NCBI GenBank assembly: GCA_013399875.1 | Contig: VXAZ01001116.1 | Coordinates: forward strand, 2,006,546-2,070,545 | Origin: Gymnorhina tibicen | Taxonomy: Eukaryota; Chordata; Aves; Passeriformes; Artamidae | Direction: 5' to 3' | DNA: 64,000 nt | Shown here: positions 15,101 to 30,100 of the stretch, in pieces | Position numbering within the stretch: position 1 is the stretch's first letter | How the letters are laid out: each line of letters begins with the position of its first letter | The notes under the pieces: generated by a model | Databases searched by the model: none | The model's input: the letters and a program-made list of their open reading frames with translations, nothing else | Told to the model about the DNA's origin: nothing | Made by a program: the position numbers and the translations under genes

Positions 15101-18100
15101 AGTATATCTAGAAATTGCTATACAAAATGTGTCAATATCTTTTGATGGTACTATGAAAGTGTTTTAGGTGAAGACTTTCAGTTGAGAATCTCTTCACAGC
15201 ACTCAGCTGGCTATAGAAAGTTTGGCAAAACTTGAAAATAAATCAAGTAATTTTTGTTATTTTTTTAAAGCTACTTGGATTCCTTGGAGATTATTTTATC
15301 TTTTCCATTTCTTGTACATACAGATGCAGGTTCTGCACTGGCAAGGATGGTGCTCAAATTCCAGATGAAGAGCACTTCAGAGGATAGATCAAGAGCCTCC
15401 TCTGATCCAAACTTGTCTGAAGATGGAGTGGATAGAAACTATGATTGGAATTTCATACCTGACCCATTAGTGGACAGTATTTTTCCTTTGAGTGACGATA
15501 TTGATAGTGAAGGTAATTGTTTTCCTTTTCTTTTTTGCTTTTTATAATCCCGATCTAATGTACTGGAGCTAGACTATAGCCATAAATCAGTTGTTTATTT
15601 GTATTTGAGCTATAAAAGCTCCCATGAAGACAAAAACTTCTATTTAAAATTTTTTGGGGTAACACTGGAAAGTAGTTTGTGGTGAGTATGTGCTTCATCT
15701 AGAAAACTAAGACCTTGAAGAATTTTATTTAGTTATACATTTAAAATTAGTTCATAATGCATTCAGTTTTTTGTAGAGAGAAAGAGTGAGATTCATGCAC
15801 TTGAATTTAGATTTTTACTTTTTCTGTCTGTTTCTGAGCTGCCTTTATGGTCTATGACAAAAAGCAAGACCTTCAAGAGCCTGGTTTGTCTCATCATGAA
15901 GTCAGGTGTATTGCAATCTAGAAACCCCTCTGTTCCCTGGGTAGTCTGTAAATAAAGTTCATACAACCAGATCTGGTATAGAGGACTATGTTATTAACAA
16001 ATAAAGTAGGTGAAACAAGCCCTATCCCAAAGATAACTAATTGATCAGAAAGTGCAAATGACAGATTTATGTTCAGCCCAACATCATTCTTTGTAACCAG
16101 GACATTTGAATGCCTTTAACTTGTAGAAAGACATAATGTCTGTCTATAATACCAGCAACTTAATAATGAAAGTAGCCTTAATTTGTAACCTATCTTTTTT
16201 GTTGTTCAAATGTTGCTCTTGTTTTAGAACAGTTGGTTACTTAAAATCATCACAGATGAAGAATTTGAATTTTGGAATCAGAATCCTAAGGAACTTTTTG
16301 ATTCTGTTTTGTTCTTTTACTTATATCATTCAGCACCACTTTTAATTTCTGTAGGTCTATTTGTTGCCCCATGTAGAAAAGTTCTTATCATAAAAAAATG
16401 CAGGAGTGATTTTAGGAGTTTTAAAAGCGGTTTTGAGAAGAAGGACATCAAATGTCTCCAGATAATGACACCAAATGTCTCCTAAATCACCAAATCCAGA
16501 GTGGCATTTGATGTTTCATTTTCAATAAATGTGGGAGTGCAGATTTGTGTATTGAAATACAACCCTTTTCTATTTTAAGAAGTTACTTACACTGAAGTAG
16601 CAGAAAGATGTGTTATGAAACACGTATAATAATCCCAATCCAATGGAAACTTTGCATCATAAATTTTTAGTGCAGGTCCTGCAATCACCTGCAGGTCCTA
16701 CTTGAAGAATGTCAGGTTAGCATGGCCCCTCTGCTCTAAAACACACTGACAACATTCTTGGCCTATTGCACACAGAATTGACCAGTGAGATCCTGCCAGT
16801 ATTGATGCTTTTGAAATGCATCTCTCCTTTGGTTGTCAGCATCTATATTACAGTTGAACTCTGAGCCTCATCTTTAAATACATTTTCTTACCTATTTCTC
16901 TTCCTGTGTTCAAGGAAGTGAAGGTTCCCTTTTTACAAAAAAGAAGTCCAATTCCATTGCAGTTGCTGATTTATATTGTAAGGAAATGGCATGTCAAAGA
17001 GGTTCTCCTACTTTGCTGCGACATTCCTACTCTGTGGTAAGTCAGATCATTGCTCATTCCAGGTTTTTATGTCCATCTGCGTTGCCTACTCCAAAACTGT
17101 TAATAATCAAGTGTTAGGAAAGGTCATGTAACCATATGGGCTTTGTCTCACTGTTGCTATTTGGTGTTTCCTTCTGTTGTGGTGCACTGCATGGATGAAT
17201 TTATGTCAGCAAAAATTTATGGTCACTAAAAAGCAGAAACCCTTTTGAATTGTCCAAATTTTCAGTCTGGTGTTCAAATGGAAATACAGAGATCATGGGC
17301 CCATTCACAAAGATTTAACTTCCCTTAGTGAAGCTGACCTTCAGCGATGATCGATGGAGAAGATTCCATAAGAAGACATAGGAGGACAAACTGGTAGAAC
17401 AGAAGTCAGGTTCCTTTGGAAGGAGCTTGTCTCTTTCCATTTACTGTAAAGGGAAACTTTACAGTAGAGAGACTGGCTTCCCTAGAGGAAGTTATGTTTT
17501 GCAATATCCTGCTCCATCCTATTACTGCACCCTAGTGAAAGTCATTCTGAGTTGCCAGAAATGCAGTACTTCCACTGCATTTTAAATCTATCATTCTTTC
17601 ATATTGCATGGATCGATATGTTTCATAAAGATGTAATCTACTGTTATTTTCAGTTCAAGTGTACAGTGTCTTTGTGTTCTCCCTATAGGCTCTGATGAAA
17701 AGAAACCACAATAAAAGGATATTTACTGAATTTGGATGATTTCAGAACATGCATATGTTCCTAAATGCTTTTTCTCTTGGATTTTGCAGGGACCTGGCTC
17801 AGATTATGAACCATTAATGAAACAAAGACGAAAATTCTTGCTCTCAGATGAATCCCCCAGTAAGTAAACTATACAGTTTAAGGTATATAACAGATTTGGC
17901 ATCCTTAATGCTTTCACAAACGTAGCATGCAAAGATTTGAGATAGATTATATATTTGTTTAAGAGGAGGATACATTTGGGAAATACTACAGTGAACTACA
18001 AATAATGCATATTTAGGGATTTTATTTCCTGGACTCCACAAATAATTTATGCAGGCAATGGAATTTAATGAGTGCCCTTATTAGCTTTCAAAAGCTCCTT

Positions 18101-21100
18101 CTCTTGTGCAGTGTGTAAGTATCCATCTCTTTCCCTTCCCTACTGTCTTACAAATTTCTGTGTCTTAATAGAATTCTTCATGGATTTGGATCTTAACCAA
18201 TATCCAAACATTCACTCTTTTCTGCATCTTTAGATCCCAAGCTGAGTGATTGTAATTTTACATAAGTGAAAAATGAAATCATGGTATTTCCACATTTTTG
18301 TTTTAATAGAAGGCGTCTCAAAATTGTCATCACATATAAGACCATCAGACAGTCTTTCTTCATTGATCTCAGAGAAAGAATATATTAAATCACTAGATCT
18401 TTCATCAAATGAGCTGGAGAACATTGATGCCATCAGCCAGAATAGCTGCCTAACTAGTCATCTGGAACACCTTGAGAAACTGGAGCTCCACCAAAATGCT
18501 CTTACAAACATTCCAGAACAACTGTGTGAAGTAATTCTGCATAATTTTCTGTAGTACAAGTTGAAATTAGTTTAAATAAATTGTCGGTCTCTAATAATGT
18601 AATCCATATGTATTGTAATAATGTATCCATAGCAATATTATTCAAGAATACAGGTGCATGTTTTTGCATGCTTCATACATTTACTCAACTTTCATTCAGT
18701 GGATTCATGTTCATTAGAAATAAAAGTATTTTCATAGAATTGTTTTAAGTCATTTACTAGGGAGAACAGCTTTAAGATGTGTGATATTAAGTAGCATAAT
18801 AATGGAAATGGAACTGAGAACTGCAGGCAATTAATATCTTAAATTTTATGAAATGTAACTAATTATTTTTGAATAATGCCCTAGACTTTATTTTGTCATG
18901 GAAATATTATGGGTTACATTGGTATGATTGCTATTTTCTGCTATTTTTCCATGTGAGATAACTATAAATAAATTAATAATTTTTATAAAAATATAACTCA
19001 ATTATAAACATATAAATTCATATTTTCCTTTAACTTCTTAAAAATGAATTATCCTTTTTTTTCAGAACTTGAAATGCTTGACTTACTTGGATTTGCACAG
19101 TAACCGATTTACTTCTTTCCCGACTTACTTACTGAAAATGAATTGTATTGCAAATCTTGATATCTCTCGAAATGACATTGGACCTTCCTTTGCTTTGGAT
19201 CCATGCCTCAGATGTCCAACTCTGAAGCAACTTAACCTTTCATACAATCAGCTGGTGTGCACTCCCGAATTTCTTACAAGTGTTGCTGAAAATCTGGAAC
19301 AACTCTTGCTGGAAGGGTGAGTAGCATAAGTAAATGGGCTGTAGCATAACAAGCATAATGGGAAATAATAGATTTGTCATGTAGAATGATGACTCTTAGA
19401 GCATGGAAAGGATTGTTTAGTCACCAGTGAAACACTGACAGTATCTTCCAAATGTGTAAATTGCTACAATTTTCATTGTTGTATTGCAAAGTACAAGACA
19501 TGAGAATGTCTTTGGACTTTGATAGAATCTAACAGCTTTGCTGTTTCAGTAACATACTAAATATGTTGTAGTTCAGTATCTTTCTGCTACCACACTATTA
19601 ATCCACAGGGCTGTGTAGTCTGACATATTCAACTAGGTTTTCTGTATACACAAATACAGTTTCCACTGTATTTCATATGCACAAAAGCTTTTCTGGAAAT
19701 ACTATTAATGTAATTTTAGGTATTGGTATGGATGTTTTAAATGACAAAAACAGAGAAAACATGTAGCTTTTTGTTTGCCAGCACTTACTATCATATTTCT
19801 TAGTGAGGTAATTCATACCTATACGGAATTCTTAAGAATGCACTTGGTGATAGCTCTGTAAGCTGCAGAGACTGTCTCATTCATTACCTATAGTTCATGC
19901 TAAATAAGATGGTGAACTTTGTTAGTAATACTACCCTGGCAAAACAGTGGATGGCTCTGTTACCTCTGTGTTTTCAGGATCTTTCTCTTCCTCTTTCTGG
20001 TGTTCTTCTCCCAAGAATACATTGTGTAAAAGTGTATACTCATCCTGAATTCCATTCCATATAGGGAATCCTTTTTTAAAAGTTTTTTTAGATTGTTTGT
20101 AATTCTGTAATTATGATATTGCAAACATGTATTTTTAGTACACAGAACCTCTCACAATGCTACAATCCTCTTTGTGTGGGATTGAGCTCCAGTATGTAAT
20201 CAGAAAACTAAACCTTGCAATACATTTTGACACTTGGTCTCTAAATCAATTAAACTGATTTTAGTATCAGTTGTGTTATTCCATGTTGCCACATGTATTA
20301 GTGTTTTTGCTGACTGGTCAGTCTTGATGTAGATAAAGTAATCTTTTTGTTTTACTGGTGTAAGGATGACATTGTCAGATCAACACTACTTTCAGCTTTT
20401 ACCTAATAGTTTCTAAGTAAAACATGAATTGTCTTTTTTCTTGTTGTTATCATAGAAACAAAATTTCATGCTTATGTTCACCCCTGTGCTTGAAAGACCT
20501 GAAAATTTTCAACATTAGTAAGAACAGTATTTCATCCCTTGCTGAGAATGTCTTCATGGGCTGTACAAAACTGGAGCAGTTCAATGCCAGGATGAATGTT
20601 CTTGGTACGTACCTGTGAAAATAGGATTCACCTTCTAGAAACTGTTCCAAGTCACAAAATTAGTCTGCCACCAGCATTTGGAGTCTTGGGAGAACAGAAA
20701 AGAATAATACCACATGTACTTGTCCTTGTTTATACAGTTTCCTAAGCATTACCTTTTGATCACTGAAGCATAGAGTATGCTTCCAGTTTGATCTGACTCA
20801 GCTAACCCATCTTGGTTTTACATTTGGAGTGGATGCTGTAAAAATGGATGAGTGCACTTGAGATTGTACATACTGTTGAGGAAGGTGCAAGGCAGAGGAA
20901 ATCGTTCAGATTGCAAATGTAGTACTAATATAGGTTTAATACTGTACTGTAATACACAGATGTATCCTGGCTTGCACCAGCAATAGTGTGGCCAGCAGGA
21001 CCAGGGCAGTGATTGTCCCCCTGTACTCAGTGTTGGTGAGCCCACACCTCTAATCCTGTGTTCAGTTCTGGGCCTCTCACTACAAGAAAGACATTGAGGT

Positions 21101-24100
21101 GCTGGAGCATGTCCAGAGAAGGGCAGAGGAGCTGGGGAAGGGTCTGGAGCACAAGTCTAATGAGGAGCAGCTGAGGGAGCTGGGGATGTTTAGCCTGGAG
21201 AAAAGAAGGCTCACAGGGAACTTTATCACTCTCTACAACTGCCTGAAAGGAGGGTGTAGCCAGGTGGGGGTCAGTGTCTTCTCCCAAGGAACAAGCAATA
21301 GGACTAGAGAAAATGGCCTCAAGTTGTGTGAGGGGAGGTTTAGATGGGAAACTGAGAAAAATTTCTTCCCGGAAAGGGTTGTCAAGCACTGGAACAGGCT
21401 GCACAGAGAAGTGGTCTAGTCACCATCTCTGGAGGGTGTTTAAAAGACATGTGAATTTGGCCTTTAGTGGTGGACTTGGCAGTGCAGGTTTAACGGTTGG
21501 GCACAGCGGTCTTAGAGATCTTTTCCAACCTAGATGATTCTAATTAAGTATTTACCACACTATATCTGGCATTATGTTCAGAATAAGAGAGAATGTGTGT
21601 TTCAGTTGCCTGCATGCAGGTGTCATTTGAGATGCCCTGAATCATCCCCCTTGGCTTACAGGTTGTGGTCCAGAAAAAGCAGGTCTTCCATGGCTCCTGT
21701 GGTTTATCTTTCAACCTTGTGCAGATAACTCGGGTAGCACAGGGCAGATCCCCTTCACTAGAACCCAGTGCTAAGGAACTGAGTTGAGTCCATTCAGAGT
21801 ATGTATCAGTGGCTTAGCATATTTTATGCAAAGCTGTCAAAATCACTTTATCTATGCAAATTACAAATTATACAAATTAGATTTTCAATGATACTGTGAG
21901 AGTTCATAAGTTACTGTTGGTATTTATTCTTTCTTCAAGACATAAAACCTTCGATTTTGAAATTGTCACATTATTTCAGAAGGTGACTCTTAGAATGGCA
22001 TTAAACGCAGCTAAACCATTAGACTCATTTTTATGAGAATGAATAAGAATGAATGAGTGACTAAGACCCAACAAACCCTGGATCACATGAGAATCTTTTA
22101 TACACTTATAGTACAGTAAAGTGTAAGTAAGATTATTTTGGTATTTAATGCCACTAGGAGATGAAGGATAACAATGTAGAATTTGTTCAAAGCCAATATA
22201 TTATTTAATTTTGGGAGTTTAGTTTTAAATAAACTTTTAAAAAAAAGGATTTGAACTCTGCCTTTGGTAGGTGATACCTTTGTATGAAAATGATAGACTG
22301 ACCTTTTAGTCTGTCTAAACTCCAGTCTTAAAAATAATTTAAACCATTCTTAAAAGTAATAGGATTAACCTCTTTTTCTGCTCTAGAAAAAATACCTGAC
22401 TTGTCATCCAGCATAACAAGTTTAAAATTATCCCAAAATTGCTTTAATAATGTTCCAGAAGCAATTCTTCTTCTACCACAGTAAGTTATTCTTCTGTTTA
22501 TTGATGTTAATGTCAAGTTCTTGATAAAGAAAATCTGATGACAAAATTGTTGCTAAGCAGAAAACTCTGCATGTTTTACTGATTTTCAGGGAATCCTCAC
22601 TAACTGCTTAAATCCTGAACTTAGTAGCTTTTAAACTGAAGACAAAGTAGTAATTTTCTTCATGATTCTATGAAATTCTATTCCTCGGATTCAAATCACT
22701 ATTGCTGAAAATATATTTTTTGACAGCTGAAGCTGACAATTCTTGCTGAGAATACTAGAATTAATCTCATATTTCCTTGGAACCTACAATAAAAAGATAT
22801 TGGCAATTTTTCCTTTTTGAGTTCTGCAGACATTTGCACAAGGCTACTGAGATTAGTTTTTCACTTCCCAAATAACATGAGATATTTATTCTCAAAGAAA
22901 AACACTTCCTCTAGAAGGAATTGTGATGAAGATGCATGTGACATTTATTTCGATATACCTTCAAAGCATTACTCATGTGAAAATTGGACTTCTGCTTTTC
23001 TTATAGAAGTTGTTGACCTTAACATATCAGTAGAATGAGATTGTGGAAGGAGTGCTTGGAAGGGGTGATCCAATAGGTGTGGGGAGATGTGAGTGCTGTT
23101 GGCACCATAGAGAGGGCAGATCCACAGATTTGGGAACTTATGTTAATGAAATTTGCATAGAGCGTGTTATTATTAATGTGATATTGCACAATTTCAGCAT
23201 GCTAACATTCACAGCAGCAGATTTAATGGATGTGTTGAAAAACCTGCAGTTTTCAGATTCTACATCTCCCAGCTCAGACAAATCAATAAGGTGTTGCATG
23301 CATTTTTGTGTGCTTCATATTTCATAGTAACATAAGCAGCGTATTTGTCCAGTGGGTGTAGGTGAACTATGTAATTTCTGCACATACATGTATTTGCAAA
23401 CCTATCTACTTCTATTTGGATTTCAGTCAGAAAATCATCTCTTCTGATAGCTAATCCACTTATTTATTAAAAATTAGTACACTTTTGGTTCCAGCTAATC
23501 TGGGTTTTATTTTTCATGTGCTAACTTCTCTCTTTTTTATTTTCATGTTTTTAGTTTGCGATCAGTAGATTTAAGCCAAAACAAGATCGTAAGCCTGCCT
23601 GGACCAATGCACTGGAAATCACTAAATTTAAGGGAGCTGTTATTTAATCATAATCAAATAGACGTCTTGGACTTGAGTGAAAAGGCATGTGCATGGTCTA
23701 GGCTAGAAAAGCTACACCTCTCCCACAACAAGTTAAAGGAGGTAAAGTGTAAGATTCTACCTAAAGAAAATTTAATTGCTTTTCAGTTGAATGCAGTTTT
23801 TCAGTGTTCATTTGATTTTCATGTCACCTCTCATACCATTGTACATTGTATTAGTGAAATGGTATGTAAGTGCAAATAGTACTTTCTGTGAATGAAAATC
23901 ACTATACTGGATTCAGCTTTTCTGCCTGGAATGTGTCATATAATCAGTTTGTATAATGAATTACTTATAAGATCTTTTCTCTCTTAGTGTGGGATATTAG
24001 GCCTGTTTATTAAGAAAAAATGAACTACAGCAGTAAAAATAATACCTAGTTTTGTTAATTATTTAATATATTCATGTTCATAATTTTTTTAACATCTAAT

Positions 24101-27100
24101 TGCCCATGAAATACTCTTTTATTTAGATTCCTCCTCAGATTGGCTTCCTAGAGAACTTGACTTCTCTGGATGTAAGTTATAATCCTGATTTGAGATGCTT
24201 TCCTGATGAAATGGGAAGACTGTCCAAAGTCTGGGATCTTCCTTTGGAAGGACTCCATCTTAATTTAGACTTCAAGCATGTGGGATGCAAAGCCAGAGAC
24301 ATTATCAGGTTTGTTGCCCTATTGTTCTTGAATATTCCTGATTTGCTTTCTTGGGATTTGCAGTAAGCATTAGGAAAATAACATGTGGTTTTGAAAAGAC
24401 ATGCTGGTTTGTCATATGAAATCCAGCATGCTGCTCTAGGGAAGGTTATCATATCAACACAAACACATAAAACAGAGTGGTTTAGACCATACTAGTATTA
24501 CCTCTTGAATTTGATGCTTCTATAAACTATGCAATAAATGGTGCTTACCATTTGTAATATGTTTATTGTGTTCCCCAGTGCACTGCCCCAAGCACAATTT
24601 TAGGATAATTACAAAACAGAACAAAAAAAAAAAATTCTGAATTAAACCTCACCTCAGAAATTAGAGTAAAGAGTTAAAAGAACAGTAGTATCAAACAGAT
24701 ACTGAAAATTTAAAGAAAATTATATGGTTCTAGATTTTTCCTTGTTCTTGAGTTCTCTTGGTATTTCTCTCTATTTTACTCTCCTGTGAGTTTTGCGAAC
24801 TTTTTCCTACCAGATTTCTTCAACAACGACTGAAGAAGGCTGTACCTTATAACAGAATGAAGCTCATGATTGTTGGAAACACTGGCAGTGGGAAAACTAC
24901 CCTGCTACAACAACTAATGAAAAGCAAACGGACAGAATTGGGCTCTCCAAAAGCTACAGTAGGCATTGATGTAAAGGACTGGATCATTCAAGGGAAAGGC
25001 AAAATGAAGAAAGAGCTTATATTAAATGTGTGGGACTTTGGAGGTATTTCCTGAGTTTATTTTCCTTTACTATTTTCTTTTCTAACATTTTAATGCATTA
25101 CTTATTCTTAGAGTCAGCCTGTGGTAGTTCAAACTGGGGACAGTAGAATCACACAAACGTACACCCAAAGTCCAGTGACCACTTATAAATTAGTGGATTC
25201 TGTAAATTAGCAGTTAATCCCTCAGATTTAATATAAAGCCTGAGGAATTTCTCATCACCAAATGTGGTTTGACCACTCATTTCAACTATAATACTTCAAA
25301 AGAATCATTTCAGAATGGTAAGAAACAGCTTTTAATCACTGGAAGAATCTTTCAGTGAACTCTGTTTCTCTCTTTTATAGTCTAGGTCTCTCTAGGCTCC
25401 GCAGTATCACAGGTTTGTAAGGTCATAGACAACAAAGCACTTAGGATTAGTCTTTGAACCTTGTTTCTGGAAAACTTTCTAAGTTTGGGGGACTACAGAA
25501 GCACTTCTAAAATCCGGGGCTATTTTAGGCTATAGAAGAGTTATTTTTAAACAGTGGTCTATCATCATTTAAATACAGTCTGTCACAGTGCATAAGCGCA
25601 GACCAGCGCCATTTAAACTGGATTTCCAGCTTTAGTTGTGATTCTAAGTGCTTAATTATGTGAACTTATTTTGAAGTTACTGAAAGTGTAGGAGAAAGGG
25701 AAGGTAGGAGAGGGAGGAGTGAGGGAGAAATTTGGTATTGGAGTTCTAAAAGAATCCTGACTTTTTAAGTTGTCTTTGCAGCACCCATGTTTATCCAGTT
25801 AAACCTTACACTTCTTGATTTAAAACCAGCGTATGTGTTTTAATATGACACTTCAGCCAATGAGCTACCACAGAGTGCCTTCCTAAAATTCATAGTTATT
25901 ATGGTTTCCTGTCAATTTAGATAAATTTCTGCAGACTTCAGTTCATTTGTGAATTTGTGGTCTGAGTACAGGTGTTCCTCTGCCTTTTTGTGATCTGAAG
26001 ATGTTCAGTCAAGGAAGTACTAAACAATGGAAATTTTTGATCACTAGGACAGGAAGAGTTCTACAGTACCCATCCTCATTTTATGACCCAGAGGGCTTTA
26101 TATCTTGCTGTTTATGATCTCAGCAAGGGACAAGCAGAGGTGGATGCTATGAAGCCATGGCTTTTTAACATCAAGGTAAGACATACAGAATGGAATTCTC
26201 CTTTCCAAGGAGCTGTAGGTGAATAGCAAATTAACCACAAATATTTATATAGGGGAAGAAGAAAAAAAAAATTCTTCAGAAAATAAGAACAGTAATAATA
26301 TTAAACAAGAGCTGAAATACATCATGTATTGGATATGAAAGTATTTTTAGACATAAAAAGAAATTATTAGTCCCATTTTGGACTTAAAATTGTACAAAGT
26401 GATGTGCAAAAGAATAGTTTGTGTGTTCTGGCAATATTTTGAATTGACTGATAAAAGTAAGAAAGGAGTAGTATTAAAGAAATGATGAGTTAAAGCGTTT
26501 TTCTTTTACACCAGTGTAAATTTTGGGGAAATCAGAACTAGACTAATTTAAAACTGACTAGATAGAGGTTTGAGATTATGTTACTAAGTGTATGCTTAAT
26601 ATCCTATTGTTAATAGAAATGATTCCAGAACTGTGGTAGGGAATTGACCTGAGAATCTGCCTGTGTATTTTTCATTTTGTCTAAGTGTTCATGTCCATTT
26701 ATGAAGTCATTCCATGGTGAGCGAGCATCTTTTCTTTTTGTAGGATGGTTAGCCTTGACTGGGCAATAGGCTCACATTAAGAGTTTGTTTACTGATCCTG
26801 TTAATGAAACTTGTCTTTTTCACTCTTGCCACCTTGGGCAGTGATACAGGACACAGGCTTGCGATCAGTTTAGTGTTGATGAAAATAATTTCTGATGTGT
26901 TCTCCTTTCCTATGCAGTACTTGCTGATGCTTCACTGCACTGTTCCAATGACAGCTAGCAAAGTACCATTTCTTTTGGCTTTTCCATTTTGTTGGATGTT
27001 CTTAATGAGAAAATGTCCCTCTAATTTACTGCCAATAGTGTTAATCTGCAAAGAATGAAATCCAGATGTACACTCCTTCCTTTTAGAAAAAGCTGATTAT

Positions 27101-30100
27101 GTAATATTTCTGTTTTGAAATAGACTGCTCTGGATGTTTGACTAAATGTCTCACATTTTATGTGAATATAAAACACTAAAATCAACATTGACTACTGAGT
27201 TAATCAACAGTATGGATCTCACTAACAGGCTCGAGCTTCAACATCCCCTGTCATTCTTGTTGGCACTCATTTGGACGTTTCTGATGAAATGCAGCGTAAG
27301 GCCTGCATGAGTAAAATTACTAGGGAGCTGTTGAACAAGCGAGGCTTCCCAGCAATCCAGGATTACCACTTCGTGAATGCTACAGAAGAATCTGATTCCA
27401 TTATCAGACTTCGGAAAATCATCATAAAGGAGAGTCTTCACTTCAAGGTAAGCTACATACTGTTTGTAATTTTGAAAACATCCTTGTTTTACTTAAGTGA
27501 ATACATTTTTAAACATTAATACATAATTAATTACATTTTTGCGTGATAGCAAAGTTGTCTTGCCCTCTATAAAGTGTTACACACATCAAAATAATGAAGG
27601 AAAATCGCCAGGTTTGTTTTAATTTGATTTTCTACTGAAAAAAATCAACTTTGTAAAAATCCCAGCTAAGTTCTGTTTTCAAGCACTAGCGCCATAAATC
27701 AAATATTTAATTAAAAATGAGCCATCTTTTTCTAACAAAGAAAGTAAATTAAAATCTTGGTTTGTTGGGTGGCATCACATAATTACAGTAAGTATTGCAA
27801 GATTTCAGGGGATAGGAAATACAATTTTGTGGTTTCTGAAAACCAGCTAATTTCCCATTTATTGATTTCATTTTACATAGCATGAAATTATTTCTACAAA
27901 GAGGAAAGTGAATTAAAGCAGGAAAAGAACATCCTGTGGATGTAATTCTGTTATCTCTAAAGTCATCTCAACTCATTCCCTGCTCTCTCCTTAGCCACAG
28001 TATGAAGCTCTAAGTGTGAATGAAGAGACCAGCCCAGGCATGGAGCTTATAGAAAGACAGGATCCAATCTGTAACAAAAAGAATATATTTTTTTTTCATT
28101 TATACAACATCAATCATATATAGTGTCATAACACATTAAAGAGAAAAAGTGATGTCCTGTGCTACTTAAATCAGTGGCAGAACTTCATAAATCATACCAG
28201 AACCCAAATTTCTTTTGAATGACTGCTTGGGAGATTTTATAAATCAAATGATGTATTTATGACTAGCCTCACACCAGTGGTGTTACAAATGAGTTAAAGC
28301 ATACACTCCCTCTTGTTTCTCTCAGAAGCTAGCAGCTTATTCACATCCAAAATCTCCCTCACTTCATTCCACAGTGCAAGGAACAGCTAACCTGTTAAAT
28401 GGCAAGTGCTAAATGTCAAGGGGGTGGCCTCTTCAAGTGAAATGGGTTAATTCCTCTTCTCATGCATCCAGTAGGCACGAATAGAGCTGATGTTTGTACA
28501 GGTGTATGTGGCTCTATGTCTCACCATACTTCTTCAGTACTCCAGAGAAGTTCTGCTTTTTGAACAATTTTGTTCCTTTAACATCTATATTTCTTGAGAC
28601 TATGACTTAAACTGATGTTTAAACTTCTACACAGATGTAAGGTGGCCTGAAGGAAATGAGATAATACCATAAATTATGTAGGTAGTTTGTGAAAGGAATG
28701 TTACAAGGTATCTGCTTAGAGGTTAGACAAAGTGAGTTAAGTATTCAGCATTGTCATCAAGTTCTTTGAAGTCTTTGAAATTACACAAGGCATTCATTTC
28801 ATCTGCACAAGGTGCCAATTACATTTTTGACTCATAAAAATACCACGGTGCATCAGTGAGAGAAATATTACAGCTAAGAAGACAGTTTGTAAATACTGGG
28901 AAAGTTGTTTCCCATTTCCTCCAGAAAGTTAGTAGCTCAGCACCCATGGAGAAATGAAAACCTGACTGAGTACTCGCGATTACCAAATACCAAAGGGTGT
29001 CTCCAGGAAGGAGCTTGGGCTCGGGAAACAGGCACAAAGCACCCAACTGTTTCCCCTAAGTGTCACTAATGTGGCTAAATTCGTTTCATTCTCTTCTCTT
29101 GTCCGCTGACTGCCAGCAGTGGAGACTTAATTGACCTTTTTTCCCCAGTTTACCTAAAGACGTGGCTGGAGATAATACATATTTCAAGAAGCATAGTTTT
29201 TTTAATTAATTTGTCTGTTGTTTGTGTTCACTGGAGATGTAGGACACCATCTGCTCACACAGTGAATATTTTCCTTTTACTTTGAACCAAAGCTTCTCTT
29301 TGAAATAATGTCTTCTGAGAAGACCTCATTTGTTACTTTTTATGCGCAAGTAATATGGAAATATTTTCTTCTCTGAGTATTTATGTATAGAAAGCCATTA
29401 TAATTCTGAAAGAATAATTAGTTACATCTACCTTTCAGAAGCCATGACAGTCAATAAATGCCTGTTCTTGTTCCTTCTTTCTGCTACTATTGAGTGGATA
29501 TACACTTTATATCTTAGTTTTATTTTCTGCATTTCACATGAATAAGTTAATACATTTAAGATTATTGTTCCTAATTTTACAGATCAGAGATCAACCAGTG
29601 GTTGGTCAGCTAATTCCTGACAGCTACCTGGAGCTGGAAAAGAGAATTTTGCTGGAACGTAAAAATGTGCCGGTAGAATTTCCTGTGATTGATCAGAAAC
29701 GCTTGCTGGAACTGGTACAAGAAAGCCAGTTACAGCTGGATGAAAACGAACTTCCTCATGCGATTCACTTTCTGAATGAATCAGGTAAAATATTCTCTTC
29801 ATCGTGTGTTAACACTTTGTTGCAAATCTGCAGCTGACAGATCTGTACATGTTTTTAAGTTTTTCACACAGTTGCCACAAAATGGTAAGCTGAAGTGTCT
29901 AAGCTTGGGTAACATCAGTTTGTTAAACCACATTGTTAGGAAGGGAATTCCGTGACATGAGGGATCACTACTGTAACAGTTTATATCTCTTGCTATCTCT
30001 TACCCCTCCTTGAAAACATCGTACTGTTGGTTAGACAGCACAGTTGCTGAAGAAAGATGCAATTGCTCCAATAGCTCAAATAGAATAGTGGTTAGAAGAA

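Noticed and set aside
16444..16483. Tandem direct repeat (atcaaatgtctcc / accaaatgtctcc)
   Set aside because: Two short imperfect copies only; no sign of a longer array or function.
22817..23327. Possible extra LRRK2 exon between the LRRs
   Set aside because: The flanking exons at 22387 and 23555 join in phase and match the human protein without a gap, so nothing is missing here.
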